Shown here: positions 43,301 to 51,434 of the stretch, piece after piece
Numbering within the stretch: position 1 is the stretch's first letter
Layout: each line of letters opens with the position of its first letter
DNA from: Candidatus Rokubacteria bacterium RIFCSPLOWO2_02_FULL_73_56
Lineage (GTDB): Bacteria > Methylomirabilota > Methylomirabilia > Rokubacteriales > CSP1-6
DNA length: 62,445 bases
Direction: 5' to 3'
Assembly (NCBI GenBank): GCA_001788495.1
Contig: MGCF01000064.1
Coordinates: forward strand, 1 to 62,445
Notes under the pieces: model-generated
The model's database searches: none
What the model was told of the DNA's origin: nothing
What the model saw: the letters and a program-made list of their open reading frames with translations, nothing else
Translations under genes and position numbers: made by a program

Positions 43301-44684
43301 CGGTCCGGAACAGGTCGAAGGCGACGACGAGCGCCTTGCGCTCCGGCTCCTCGAGCGCGAAGATCAGCGGCCCGCCCACGGCCTCGACGAGCGGGCGGCC
43401 GGCGGCGAGCGGCCGGAGCCGCATCGCGTCCTCGATGGCCACCTTCGCGAACTCGACGTGCCGCATCACCGGGTGGTTCCGGTCCCAGTCCATGATCGTC
43501 GGCTGCTCGATCCGGCCGAGCACCTCGAGCGGCACGTCGGGCGGCACCGTGTTGACGAGGACGAACCGTCCGGCGCCGACCTTCGGCGGCGTCACCGAGT
43601 CGAGCACGACGATGTCGGCGTCGCCCATCCCGCCCTGGTACTGCTCGGGCGTGCGGACCTCGAGCGCCACCTGGGGGTCGGTCTTGAGGACCTTCTCGAG
43701 GAACAGGTTGCCCGGGCTCACCAGCAGCACCGCGATCTTCCGCGGGGGCGGCAGCACGGCGTACGCGACGTCGTCCACGGAGAGGTCGTCGCGGATGCGG
43801 AGCCGCGCGGTGACCACACCGCCGCCCGCGTGGCTGAACGGCAGCACGACCGCGCGCCGGACGCTCGGCTCGAGGGTCACGTCCTTCTCGGCGATCGTCC
43901 GGCCGTCCACCTCGAGCGTGAACGCGAACGCCTGCGCCGCCGGCGTGTAGTTGACCAGCGAGACGAACGCCTGGTGGTCGAACGCGCCCCAGTACGTCCG
44001 CCGGACGGAGAGGCTCGTGATCCCGACGTTGTGGCTCCGCCGGCCGACCCCGACCCAGCGCACGCGCGGGTCCACCGGCGCCTCCGCCGGCGCCGCCGGG
44101 AAGGCGCCGTCGGTGAAGACGAGGATCTCCGCGCGCGGGTCGGCGCCGACCAGGGCGCGCGCCGTGCGCACCGCCTCCGGCAGGCGGTCCGGCAGGTCGC
44201 GGGCCCGCGCCGCGGCGAGCGCGGCGAGCGCGCGCTCGCGGTCGCGGCCGAGGGCGGCGGCGACGCGCGGCTGCACGCCCGACTCGATCACCATCACCTC
44301 GGCGCCCTCGCCCAGGCGCCGCACGACCTGCGCCGCCTGCGCGCGGGCGGCCTCGAAGCGCGAGGGCGAGACGTCCCGCGCCCGCATCGAGGCCGAGGTG
44401 TCGAGCACGACGACGAGCTTGCGCGCGCCCTCGCCCATCACCGTGGCGACCGGACGCGCGAGCGCCAGCGAGAGCGCGAGCAGCGCGAGGATCTGGAGGA
44501 TCAGGAGCGGGTCGCGCTGCAGCCGCTGGAAGAACGCCGAGGCCTCGCGGTCGCGCAGCGCCGGCGCCCACAGCAGCAGGCTCGGCACGCTCCGCTCGCG
44601 CCGCCGCACCTTCAGGAAGTAGAGGAGGACCAGCGGCAGGGCCAGGGCGAAGAGCGCGAGGGCCAGCGGCGAGAGGAAGGTCAT
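40308..44684 (-). CDS. Giant membrane protein: BatA-type VWA protein fused to further VWA and glutamine-amidotransferase-like domains
   Basis: 1458 aa. The N-terminal BatA region (FLSPLALALFALALPLVLLYFLK) is followed by a first VWA domain with MIDAS DTSAS at 95-99. A transmembrane helix lies near residue 600. A second VWA-like domain reads FLLDLSDSVS near 660. A class-I glutamine-amidotransferase-like domain spans about 870-970 (LLMIGGEESFGLGGYY). A third VWA reads SIDRSGSM near 1000. The end has a helix (IWPWLVGLAALLLIP). It looks like a fusion of a BatA-type protein with a second membrane VWA protein, usually separate genes. These proteins work with MoxR ATPases in assembly or stress roles that are poorly defined. 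Confidence 0.85.
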   Translation of the reverse strand: MTFLSPLALALFALALPLVLLYFLKVRRRERSVPSLLLWAPALRDREASAFFQRLQRDPLLILQILALLALSLALARPVATVMGEGARKLVVVLDTSASMRARDVSPSRFEAARAQAAQVVRRLGEGAEVMVIESGVQPRVAAALGRDRERALAALAAARARDLPDRLPEAVRTARALVGADPRAEILVFTDGAFPAAPAEAPVDPRVRWVGVGRRSHNVGITSLSVRRTYWGAFDHQAFVSLVNYTPAAQAFAFTLEVDGRTIAEKDVTLEPSVRRAVVLPFSHAGGGVVTARLRIRDDLSVDDVAYAVLPPPRKIAVLLVSPGNLFLEKVLKTDPQVALEVRTPEQYQGGMGDADIVVLDSVTPPKVGAGRFVLVNTVPPDVPLEVLGRIEQPTIMDWDRNHPVMRHVEFAKVAIEDAMRLRPLAAGRPLVEAVGGPLIFALEEPERKALVVAFDLFRTDFPLRVAFPLILSNSLRWLHPAGLDQSSLQLAAGQPILLPVPHGVDVVSVTTPGGRHVRARVTRGVVSFTETDEVGIYTLGMARSELKVAVNLMDADESNLAPRPLPAGAGPDPVAPAPVPVQRELWPLLVLLAVLLLVLEGLLYWRRQSASRLRLPRSPGDRWALALRGALVALLFLTLARPAVPRWVDRMNVMFLLDLSDSVSFAARERAYRFVAEAVRHMKPGDHGSVIAFGAEAVVDRPLAPHPAIERPRAEVDARGTNLFQAIQLALAMAPPGQANRVVMLTDGRQNAGNAVAGAQAAKDAGADLHYVAAPLTFTQEVVAEAMVLPQEVKYGEPFQARVVLWSHRDTPGRISLFRNGEFLGSQLVRLTAGKNVFSYRQALDASGIHVYQAAIEVEGDTIEENNRAVGTVVVRGRPQVLLADRDRSHAQALAGALRLQNIEVTVVEPGGIPRDVAGLQKYDGVVLSNVSSLKMTRAQMGQLRDYVREHGGGLLMIGGEESFGLGGYYRTPIEEALPVTMDVKQKVEIPSLAVVLSIDRSGSMAMSTDEKVTKLDLAKEAAHLVVELLDERNEVGVMSWDTEFIWDVPVRAARDKLALHHAIATVKAGGGTDGYPALKEAYAVLFERPALLKHVIFLSDGQMTRGDFQGLLRRMAKDKITVSTVAIGKDADVQLMVDVAKWGKGRFYYTEDSQTIPRIFTLETQLASKASLVEQPFTPRLTAPGHEAMQEIDWKGVPPLGGYVATSLKGQAELVLMSHQEDPVLATWRYGLGRSAAFTSDAKAKWGVLWLRWREFNRFWAQLVRWTLRSGSRSDTVARVERHDDVGEIVVDAIDGKGEFINFLDSQVGVVAPNRERTVIDLEQVGPGRYRGRFPATQEGVYLVGMAQRKAERVVGSQLAGLVVPYGRELRDLGVDEALLRELSELTGGGALEAPRDAFLKARRRSRIAVEIWPWLVGLAALLLIPDVALRRLGPGALGRLAARVRPGRAQKEGP

Positions 44685-45568
44685 ACGAGCACCCGGCCGC
44701 GGAGCGCGGAGAGCACGAACTCCGCCGGCGGCGTGTCGGTGACGACGCGGTGGTAGCCGATCTCCTGGCTGCGGCAGAAGGTCTCGGCGTGCTCCAGGAA
44801 CTGCCGGAGCCGGTCGCGGTAGCCCCGCAGCGCCTCGCCGTCCACCGACAGGTCGCGCACCTCGCCCGTCTCGCTGTCGACGAGCCGCAGATCACCGGCG
44901 AGCTCCGGGTTCATCTCCTCCGGGCTCAGCACGTGGACCACGTGGACGTCGAACCGGTGCTCGAGGAGCGCCCGGACGCCGGCCTGCCAGCCCTCGGGGT
45001 CGAGCAGGTCGGAGAGGATCACCGCGAGCCCCGGCTCGCGGGCCCGCATCGCGTAGTCCATGAGCGCCGCGTCGAGCCCGGTGCCGCCCGCGGCGCGCAC
45101 GCCCCCGAGGAAGCCGAGCAGGCCCTGCACCTGGTTGCGGCCGCGCGCCGGCGGCCAGCCCTCCGCGACGCGCCCGCGCAGCACCGCCACGCCCACGCGC
45201 TCCAGGTTCACGAGCCCGACGAAGCCGAGGGCCGCCGCCACGCGCACGGCGTGGTCGAGCTTGCTCGGCTCGCCGAAGCCCATCGAGGCCGAGCCGTCCA
45301 CGAGGAGGTGCAGGCAGAGGTCCTCCTCGTCCACGAAGAGCTTGACGTGCAGGCGGTCGGTGCGCGCGTAGATGTTCCAGTCCACGTAGCGGAGATCGTC
45401 GCCGACGCCGTACGGCCGATAGTCGGCGAACTCGACGCTGTGCCCGCGCCGGGGGCTCCGGCGCTCCCCCTTCACGTGCCCGCGGAAGATCCGCCGGGAG
45501 AAGAGCGCCAGGCGCTCGAGCTGCGCCAGGAACTCGGACGAGAAGAACTCGTGCCGTGTGGCCGGCAT
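44681..45568 (-). CDS. DUF58-family VWA-like protein
   Basis: 295 aa from the ATG at 45568 (the frame is open to 45625 but the upstream gene ends at 45573). The DUF58 core is clear: RRSPRRGHSVEFADYRPYG, GDDLRYVDWNIYARTDRLHVKLF, and a MIDAS-like DGSASM. DUF58 proteins partner MoxR ATPases. The operon order moxR, DUF4175-like, DUF58, BatA-type fusion, TPR is typical. The four-base overlap with the fusion gene indicates coupling. Precise function unknown. Confidence 0.93.
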   Translation of the reverse strand: MPATRHEFFSSEFLAQLERLALFSRRIFRGHVKGERRSPRRGHSVEFADYRPYGVGDDLRYVDWNIYARTDRLHVKLFVDEEDLCLHLLVDGSASMGFGEPSKLDHAVRVAAALGFVGLVNLERVGVAVLRGRVAEGWPPARGRNQVQGLLGFLGGVRAAGGTGLDAALMDYAMRAREPGLAVILSDLLDPEGWQAGVRALLEHRFDVHVVHVLSPEEMNPELAGDLRLVDSETGEVRDLSVDGEALRGYRDRLRQFLEHAETFCRSQEIGYHRVVTDTPPAEFVLSALRGRVLV

Positions 45569-45572
45569 CCGG

Positions 45573-47024
45573 CTAGCGCTCGTCGAGCGCCTGGAAGTAC
45601 TCCTTGATCTGGTCGTGATACTCACGCGGGATCTGCTCCCGCGCGATCGCGTCCTCCATCTGCTTGCGGTACTGCCCGACGACGCCGAGGTACTGGAGCC
45701 GGGACCCCATGGTGCCGCCGCGCCCCGTCAGGTTCGTGTCGTAGCCGTCCTTGCGGCCCCGCCGCGACTCGCCCTCGACGCCCACGTCGTACGGCCGGGC
45801 CCGCAGCCGCGCCGTCGCCTCGCCCTTCGCCAGGGGGCTCCGGCCCGTGCCCGGCAGGAGCCCGTCGGTGTCGCCGAAATCCTGGTCCTCGGGGCCGACG
45901 CCCTCGCCGCGCCCGCGGTCGCGGCCGCGCGCGCCCCGGTCCCGCTCGCGGCCGCCGCGCAGGCCCTTGCCCGAGCGCTGCGCCTCGTCCATCGCGCGCA
46001 TCTTGTCGAGCGCCTTCTGCATGGCCTGGAGGGCCTTGTCCGTCTCGCCGCCCTCGAGCGCCTCCATCCCCTCCGCCGCGTCGCCGCCCCAGGTGCCGCC
46101 CTTGCGCCCGAGCCGCTCCATCTCGTCGAGGAGCTCGCGCAGCTTCTGGGGCGAGATCTGGTCGGGGCGGAGCCCCGAGCTGAGCGCCTTCGACTTGCGG
46201 AAGACCATCTTGTAGGTGGTGCTCGTGAAGTCGGACTGGAGGTCCGGCAGCCGGTCCACGTTCTCGAGGAGCTTCAGGCGCTCGTCGCCCTTCTTCAGGA
46301 AGCTGTTGAAGTCGGGCCGCTGGCCCGAGAGCGAGGTGTCCTTGAAGATCGCCGCGAGGTCGCCGGCGCTCGCCGCGCCGCTGGCACCGGCGCGCTGCGC
46401 GAAGTCCCGCTCCTCGAGCATCGCGCGCTTGAGCGGCTCCTTCGCGAGCGGCCGCGTGCGCTCCTCGAGCAGCGTCGAGGCCGAGCGCTCCTCGCGCTCC
46501 TCGTCGCCGCGGGACGGCAGGAAGTCGGGCAGCCCGCCCGCGGGCATCGGCACCGGCGGCGCCAGCAGCAGCACGAGCCCGGCCAGGACGGGCACGGGCA
46601 GCCAGCGCGCCTCGCGCGGCGACACGCGCTCGACCATCCGCCGGGGCTCGAGCGCCTCGACGCGGGCGAGCGTGTCGGCGACGAGCGCGTCGACCAGCGG
46701 CGTCCGGTCGGGCCGCTCGGCCCACTCGAGGACGGTCGCCACGCGGTCGTCGAGCGCGAAGGCCCGGTCGGCCACGCGCGCGGCGTCTCGGGCGCCCACG
46801 CGCCGGGCGAGCCCCCACGCCACCCCCGCGAGGACGCCCGCGGCGACCAGGCCCGCGGCGAGCGCGAGCGCCACGGCGCCGAGGGGACTCCGGAAGACCA
46901 GGAGCAGGGCGGCGGCCGCCGCGCCCCAGAACGCCCCCCGGACGCCGGCGTGCTCCGCGCGACGCAGCCGCACCTGCCGGGCGACCCGCCGCACGAGGGT
47001 CTCGATCGGCAACGGATGCGTCAC
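45573..47024 (-). CDS. DUF4175-like membrane protein with long charged helical region
   Basis: 483 aa from the GTG at 47024, which overlaps the moxR stop (GTGA). Two or three transmembrane helices lie in the first 150 residues (FWGAAAAALLLVFRSPLGAVALALAAGL and WLPVPVLAGLVLLLAPPVP). The rest is hydrophilic, with helical stretches (LRELLDEMERLGRKGG, ALQAMQKALDKMRAM) and a low-complexity Arg/Gly/Asp region near 380-400. DUF4175-type proteins sit beside moxR and DUF58 genes in many bacteria. No enzymatic motif was seen. Confidence 0.78.
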   Translation of the reverse strand: MTHPLPIETLVRRVARQVRLRRAEHAGVRGAFWGAAAAALLLVFRSPLGAVALALAAGLVAAGVLAGVAWGLARRVGARDAARVADRAFALDDRVATVLEWAERPDRTPLVDALVADTLARVEALEPRRMVERVSPREARWLPVPVLAGLVLLLAPPVPMPAGGLPDFLPSRGDEEREERSASTLLEERTRPLAKEPLKRAMLEERDFAQRAGASGAASAGDLAAIFKDTSLSGQRPDFNSFLKKGDERLKLLENVDRLPDLQSDFTSTTYKMVFRKSKALSSGLRPDQISPQKLRELLDEMERLGRKGGTWGGDAAEGMEALEGGETDKALQAMQKALDKMRAMDEAQRSGKGLRGGRERDRGARGRDRGRGEGVGPEDQDFGDTDGLLPGTGRSPLAKGEATARLRARPYDVGVEGESRRGRKDGYDTNLTGRGGTMGSRLQYLGVVGQYRKQMEDAIAREQIPREYHDQIKEYFQALDER

Positions 47025-48034
47025 CGGAGGAAGACCTCCTTGCGCTCGACGGCGGCCGCCTCCACGCTCTCCACGATCTGGCCGACGAGGGTGTCCGTGT
47101 CGACGCCCTCGGCCTCGCCCTCGAAGTTCAGGATGATGCGGTGGCGCAGCGCCGGCGCGGCCAGCGCCTTGATGTCGTCGACGCTGACGTTGTAGCGTCC
47201 CTCGGCGAGCGCCCGCACCTTCGCGCCGAGGACGAGCGCCTGGGCGCCCCGCGGGCTCGCCCCGTAGCGGACGAAGCGGCGCGCGACCTCGGGCGCCTGG
47301 TCCCACTGCGGGTGGGTCGCCATCACGATCGCGGACGCGAAGTCGCGCACGTGGGAGGCGATCGGCACCTCGCGGATGAGCTCGCGGAAGCCGAGGACGG
47401 TCGGCCCGCTCAGGACCCGGTTGACCGCGACCTGCCGCGCCTGCGTGGTCCGGTCGATGATCGCGTTGAGCTCCTCGAGCGCGGGGTAGCGGACGCGGAG
47501 CTTGAAGAAGAAGCGGTCGAGCTGCGCCTCGGGCAGCGGGTACGTGCCCTCCATCTCGATCGGGTTCTGGGTGGCCAGCACGAAGAACGGCGCCGGCAGC
47601 GGCCGCGAGGCGCCGCCCACGGTCACCGCGCCCTCCTGCATGCCCTCGAGCAGCGCCGACTGCGTCTTGGGCGTGGCCCGGTTGATCTCGTCGGCCAGCA
47701 GGATGTGCGCGAAGATCGGCCCGTGCTGGAACTGGAAGTGCTTCCGGCCGTCGGCATCCTCGACGATGATGTTCGTCCCGACGATGTCGGCGGGCATCAG
47801 GTCGGGCGTGAACTGGATGCGCGAGAACGACAGCTCGAGGCCCTCGGCGAGCGTCTTGATGAGCAGCGTCTTGCCGAGCCCGGGCACGCCCTCGAGCAGG
47901 ATGTGGCCGCCGGCGAACATGCCGGTGAGGACGTGCGTGATGATCTCGCCGTGGCCGACGATGACCTTCTCGACCTCGGCCCTGAGCGCCTGGAAGGCGC
48001 CCACGAATTCCCGCGCCCGCTCCTCCTGGCCCAT
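47021..48034 (-). CDS. MoxR-family AAA+ ATPase
   Basis: 337 aa from the ATG at 48034, preceded by GAGAGGAG. Walker A GVPGLGKT (49-56), Walker B ILLADEINR near 112, the sensor loop VLATQNPIEMEGTYPLPEAQ, and the MoxR end RHRIILNFEGEAEG are present. MoxR ATPases act as chaperones with VWA partners; the partners are the DUF58 and BatA-type genes downstream. It is the first gene of the operon. A CATAAT hexamer at about 48099 on the minus strand may be its -10 box. Confidence 0.95.
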   Translation of the reverse strand: MGQEERAREFVGAFQALRAEVEKVIVGHGEIITHVLTGMFAGGHILLEGVPGLGKTLLIKTLAEGLELSFSRIQFTPDLMPADIVGTNIIVEDADGRKHFQFQHGPIFAHILLADEINRATPKTQSALLEGMQEGAVTVGGASRPLPAPFFVLATQNPIEMEGTYPLPEAQLDRFFFKLRVRYPALEELNAIIDRTTQARQVAVNRVLSGPTVLGFRELIREVPIASHVRDFASAIVMATHPQWDQAPEVARRFVRYGASPRGAQALVLGAKVRALAEGRYNVSVDDIKALAAPALRHRIILNFEGEAEGVDTDTLVGQIVESVEAAAVERKEVFLR

Positions 48035-48139
48035 CCGGCTCTCCTCTCTCGAGGCTCGCCGCGCCCGCGTCGCGCGCCGAAGGCGGTGACCGCCCAGGTT
48101 CATTATGAAAGAACCGTCAAGTGGCCTAGTGGTTCCATA

Positions 48140-48319
48140 CTACTCGATCCCCCGCCCGCCTGTATCTGCGCACCGCGGCACTGCCCGCTCAACGGGCACC
48201 TCCCGCACCTGGGCGCCGGGCGCTCCGACCCACACGACGTCGGGGCGCGCGAGGTCCCACGGGCAGCCGACGAGGGCCACCGACTCCGGCGCGAGCCGCC
48301 GGGCGAGCCGCGCGCTCAC
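48140..48319 (-). CDS. Small uncertain gene after the glycosyltransferase
   Basis: 59 aa from a GTG at 48319 that overlaps the glycosyltransferase stop (GTGA), the same coupling seen across this window. It reads VSARLARRLAPESVALVGC then PWDLARPDVVWVGAPGAQVREVPVERAVPRC. The strand-rich middle and two Cys look protein-like, but I recognise no family and GC-rich DNA yields such frames by chance. It could also be the remnant of a longer gene. Confidence 0.35.
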   Translation of the reverse strand: MSARLARRLAPESVALVGCPWDLARPDVVWVGAPGAQVREVPVERAVPRCADTGGRGIE

Positions 48320-49359
48320 GCGCTGGCAGGCGCCAGGCAGCGGTACACGTCGAGGTAGCCGTCGATCTCCCGCGCCCCGGGGAAGCGCGCGGTGACGAGC
48401 GCCTGGCCCGCGGCGCCCAGGCGCCCGCGCAGCGCCGGGTCGCCCGCGAGGCGCTCGGCCTGGGCCTCGAGCTCGGCCGCGTCGCGGAAGAGGAGCCCCG
48501 TGACGCCGTCCTCGACCAGCGAGCGGTTGCCCTCGATGTCCGAGGCGAGGACGGCGCGGCCGAGCGAGAGGGCCTCGAGGATCGAGTTCGCCATCCCGCC
48601 CTCGGAGAGCGAGCAGTTCAGGACCACGTCCGCGCGGGCGTAGAGCGAGGCCATCTGTGCGTGGGGCACGGCGCCCACGTGGCGCGCCCACGGGCGGCCC
48701 GCGAGCTCGCGGAGCAGCGCCTCACCGAGGTCCGGGTCGAGGATCGGCCCCGCGTAGAGCAGGCGCAGCGCCGGCCGCCGCGCGGCCAGGCGCGCGAGCG
48801 GCCCAAGGGGCAGGAGCGGGCCCTTGACCATCCGGACGGCGGCGGGGAAGACGAACAGGAGCGCGCCGGGCGGCAGCGGGAAGCGCCCGGCGAAGTCGAA
48901 CGCCTCCTGCGCCTCGAGCCGTGCCGCCTGCGGCACGACGACGAGCCGCCCGGCGAGGTCGGGCAGCACGCCGAGGACGCGGGCGGCGATGGCGGCGTGG
49001 AACACGGTGACCCGCGCGGCGCCCTCGAGCACGCGGCGCACGACGGCTGCGCGCGCCGGGTCGAGGAGGTCGTGGTTCGCGTCGGTCCCCGTGAGCGTCA
49101 CGACGAGCGGCAGCTCGGCGCGGCGCGCGAGCCGGAGCGCGAGCGGACCGGCCCGCCAGGCGTGGAAGGCGTGGATCAGCGCCGGCCGCCAGGCGCCCAC
49201 CTCGGCCTCGACGAGGCTCTCCGGCGCGACCGAGAGGTCCCAGACCCGAAGCTCGACGCCCCGCGCGCGCAGGCCGCGCGCGATCCGCTCCACGGTCACG
49301 GCGTTGCCGCGCACGGACGGGGACAGGAACGGCGCGAGGAGGGCCAGGCGGGCGGGCAT
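48316..49359 (-). CDS. GT4-type glycosyltransferase
   Basis: 347 aa from the ATG at 49359. GT-B fold: an N-terminal Rossmann half (APFLSPSVRGNAVTVERIARGLRARGVELRVWD), TLTGTDANHD in the middle, and the family-4 C-terminal half with YAGPILDPDLGEALL, the SLSEGGMANSILEALSLGRAVLASDIEGN motif (EGG...E, donor binding) and GVTGLLF. It transfers a sugar from a nucleotide-sugar donor; the acceptor is unknown. It stands alone between the MoxR operon and the zinc-finger gene. No signal peptide or membrane helix. Confidence 0.87.
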   Translation of the reverse strand: MPARLALLAPFLSPSVRGNAVTVERIARGLRARGVELRVWDLSVAPESLVEAEVGAWRPALIHAFHAWRAGPLALRLARRAELPLVVTLTGTDANHDLLDPARAAVVRRVLEGAARVTVFHAAIAARVLGVLPDLAGRLVVVPQAARLEAQEAFDFAGRFPLPPGALLFVFPAAVRMVKGPLLPLGPLARLAARRPALRLLYAGPILDPDLGEALLRELAGRPWARHVGAVPHAQMASLYARADVVLNCSLSEGGMANSILEALSLGRAVLASDIEGNRSLVEDGVTGLLFRDAAELEAQAERLAGDPALRGRLGAAGQALVTARFPGAREIDGYLDVYRCLAPASA

Positions 49360-49458
49360 CGGGCCCGAGCATACCGGCGGGCCCGCGCCCCGTCCAGCCG
49401 GGCGCGGAATCCTTCGCCGCGGCGGAGGCATCCCTACAGCAGGAGCTTCTTACATATA

Positions 49459-49746
49459 ATGACCGCGATGTCCGACAGCGGTGCGTCCGGGCCCTCGTCG
49501 CTGGAGTGCCGGCAGATCGCCGAGCTGCTCGGCGACTACATCGAGGGCGCCCTCCCGGTGGAGACCCGCGAGCTGATCGAGTGGCACATCGAGAGCTGCG
49601 GGCCGTGCGTGGCCTTCGTGAACACCTACCGCGGGACGATGAACGCGGCCAGCAAGCTCCGCGAGGTCGAGATCCCGGCCGAGCTCAAGCAGCGTCTGCT
49701 GGCCGTCCTGCGGAGCCAGGCCGCCTCACACGAGCCGCGCGCGTAG
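49459..49746 (+). CDS. Zinc-finger anti-sigma-like small protein
   Basis: 95 aa from the ATG at 49459, or 92 aa from 49468. It contains the anti-sigma zinc-binding pattern ECRQIAELLGDYIEGALP ... WHIESCGPC (His, then Cys-x2-Cys). No transmembrane segment follows, so it would be a soluble member. No sigma factor gene is adjacent. A perfect TATAAT at 49455-49460 overlaps the first ATG, so the transcript may start at or near 49468 and lack a leader. Its last 21 bases overlap the end of the convergent phnE2 gene. Confidence 0.78.
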   Translation: MTAMSDSGASGPSSLECRQIAELLGDYIEGALPVETRELIEWHIESCGPCVAFVNTYRGTMNAASKLREVEIPAELKQRLLAVLRSQAASHEPRA

Positions 49747-50580
49747 GTACGCGCTGAGCGCGTCCACGAGCGTCACGATCGCGTAGATCGCCAGGATCAG
49801 CGTCAGGAGCTGGTGCTCCTGGAACAGGCTGATCGCGATGTGGATCCGCTGGCCGAGGCCCCCCGCCCCCACGAAGCCCAGCATCGCCGCGGCCCGGATG
49901 TTCACCTCCCAGCGGTAGAGCGCGTAGGAGACGAACTGCGGGAGCGCCTGCGGCAGCACGCCGTAGACGAGGATCCCGAAGCGGCTCGCGCCGGTCGCCT
50001 GCAGCGCCTCGAGCGGTGCCGGGTCCACGTCCTCGAGCACCTCGCCGAAGAGCTTGCCGAGCACGCCGCCCGTGTGGAAGCCGAGCGCGAGCACGCCGGG
50101 GAACGGGCCCAGGCCGACCATGAAGACGAAGATCAGCGCCCAGACGATCTCCGGGATCGTGCGCAGCAGGTTGAGCAGCGCCTTGCCGGCCGCGTAGAGC
50201 GCGACGCGGGCCGTGCGGGCGCCGGGGCCGGGGCGCCGGCCCTCGAACAGGATCCCGCGGTAGAGCAGCGTCCGCGTCGCGAGCAGCGACAGGGGCAGGC
50301 CGAGGCCCACGGCGAGCAGCGAGCCGATCAGCGAGATCGCGAACGTCTCGACCGCGCCGGCCGCCGCGTCGCGCCACGTCCGGGCGGAGAGGTCGGGCGG
50401 GAAGAGTCCGGCGACGTACGTCGCGACCTGGCGCATCCCCTCCCCGCCGAAGAGGCCCGGGAGATCCACGGCCGTCCCGTGCCAGGACCAGGCCAGGAGC
50501 GCCGCCAGGCCCGCGCCGGCGAGCAGCGGCGCGGTGCGCCCGGGGCGGGCGGCCGCGGCGCGCGCCCTCAGGCCACCCAC
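49726..50580 (-). CDS. PhnE-type ABC transporter permease, second
   Basis: 284 aa from a GTG at 50580, overlapping the first permease gene by 13 bases. About six membrane helices, with the binding-protein-dependent permease EAA-like loop ALQATGASRFGILVYGVLPQALPQFV and the PhnE signature YRWEVNIRAAAMLGFVGAGGLGQ. PhnE permeases carry phosphonate, phosphite or related oxyanions. The gene is the last of a phnD-C-E-E operon. The paired permeases probably form a heterodimer. See phnD for the question of substrate. Confidence 0.9.
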   Translation of the reverse strand: MGGLRARAAAARPGRTAPLLAGAGLAALLAWSWHGTAVDLPGLFGGEGMRQVATYVAGLFPPDLSARTWRDAAAGAVETFAISLIGSLLAVGLGLPLSLLATRTLLYRGILFEGRRPGPGARTARVALYAAGKALLNLLRTIPEIVWALIFVFMVGLGPFPGVLALGFHTGGVLGKLFGEVLEDVDPAPLEALQATGASRFGILVYGVLPQALPQFVSYALYRWEVNIRAAAMLGFVGAGGLGQRIHIAISLFQEHQLLTLILAIYAIVTLVDALSAYLRARLV

Positions 50581-51434
50581 CCGCGGATCCGGCCGCTGAG
50601 CACGTCCACCGACGCCACGAGCACGAACAGGATCGCGAGCAGCGTGAGGACCTCGTCGAACTGGAACATCCGCATGGACAGCTCGATCTGCTGCCCGAGC
50701 CCGCCCGCGCCCACGAAGCCGAGGATCGCCGAGGCGCGGATGGCGCACTCCCACCGGTAGAGCGTGTAGGCGATGACGTTCGGGAGCGCCTGCGGCACGA
50801 GCCCGTAGAGGGCCACGCCGAGGCGGGAGGCGCCCGCGGCGCGGAGCGTCTCGAGCGGCCGCGGGCTCACGTTCTCGAGGATCTCGGAGTAGACCTTGCC
50901 GAGCATGCCGCCGTAGGCGACGCCGATCGCCAGCACGCCCGCGAACGGGCCGAGCCCGACCGCGCGGACGAACATGAACGCCCACACGTACTCGGGGATC
51001 GCGCGGAACACCGAGAGCACGGCGCGCGCCGCGGCGTACGGGGCGAAGCCCAGGAGCCACCGCCCCGTGCGGCTCGTCCGCTCGTGCAGCACGCCCCGCC
51101 ACGTCAGCGACGAGGTCGCCAGCAGGCCCAGCGGGACGCCGAGCGCGACGGCGATCGCGGTCCCCATGACCGAGATCTGGACCGTCTCGATCGCCGGGCG
51201 CGCCATCAGCCCGAGGAACTCGCCGTCGAGCCTCGGCGGGAACATGCCCCGGACGAACTTCGCCACGTTGCCGAGCGCGTCGCCCTCGAGCAGGCGGCGC
51301 GGGTCCACCTGCGCCGCGCGCAGCGAGAAGAGCACGCTCGCCGCGAAGACGGCGGTGAAGAGGTACGGGAAGCGCCGTCTACTTCCGGAAGCCCGGAAGC
51401 GGTCGGCAGGCGGCGCCGAGGGGATTCTGGCCAT
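50568..51434 (-). CDS. PhnE-type ABC transporter permease, first
   Basis: 288 aa. It has the same architecture as the next permease: RAAGASRLGVALYGLVPQALPNVI and YRWECAIRASAILGFVGAGGLGQQIEL. The N-terminal helix (FPYLFTAVFAASVLFSLRAA) precedes a periplasmic loop. Its first 56 bases overlap the end of phnC, an unusually long overlap that would allow strong coupling. A start further in is possible but would cut the first helix. Works with PhnC and PhnD upstream. Confidence 0.9.
   Translation of the reverse strand: MARIPSAPPADRFRASGSRRRFPYLFTAVFAASVLFSLRAAQVDPRRLLEGDALGNVAKFVRGMFPPRLDGEFLGLMARPAIETVQISVMGTAIAVALGVPLGLLATSSLTWRGVLHERTSRTGRWLLGFAPYAAARAVLSVFRAIPEYVWAFMFVRAVGLGPFAGVLAIGVAYGGMLGKVYSEILENVSPRPLETLRAAGASRLGVALYGLVPQALPNVIAYTLYRWECAIRASAILGFVGAGGLGQQIELSMRMFQFDEVLTLLAILFVLVASVDVLSGRIRGWVA

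Noticed and set aside
40827-44756. A 1309-codon open frame on the plus strand opposite the VWA gene
   Set aside because: Same composition effect; no signal, domain or ribosome site.
38980-44895. A 1971-codon open frame on the minus strand running through the VWA gene into the TPR gene
   Set aside because: Only its last 443 codons (the TPR gene) look like protein. The rest is Arg/Ala/Gly-rich shadow of the real VWA gene in another frame, a common effect of high GC.
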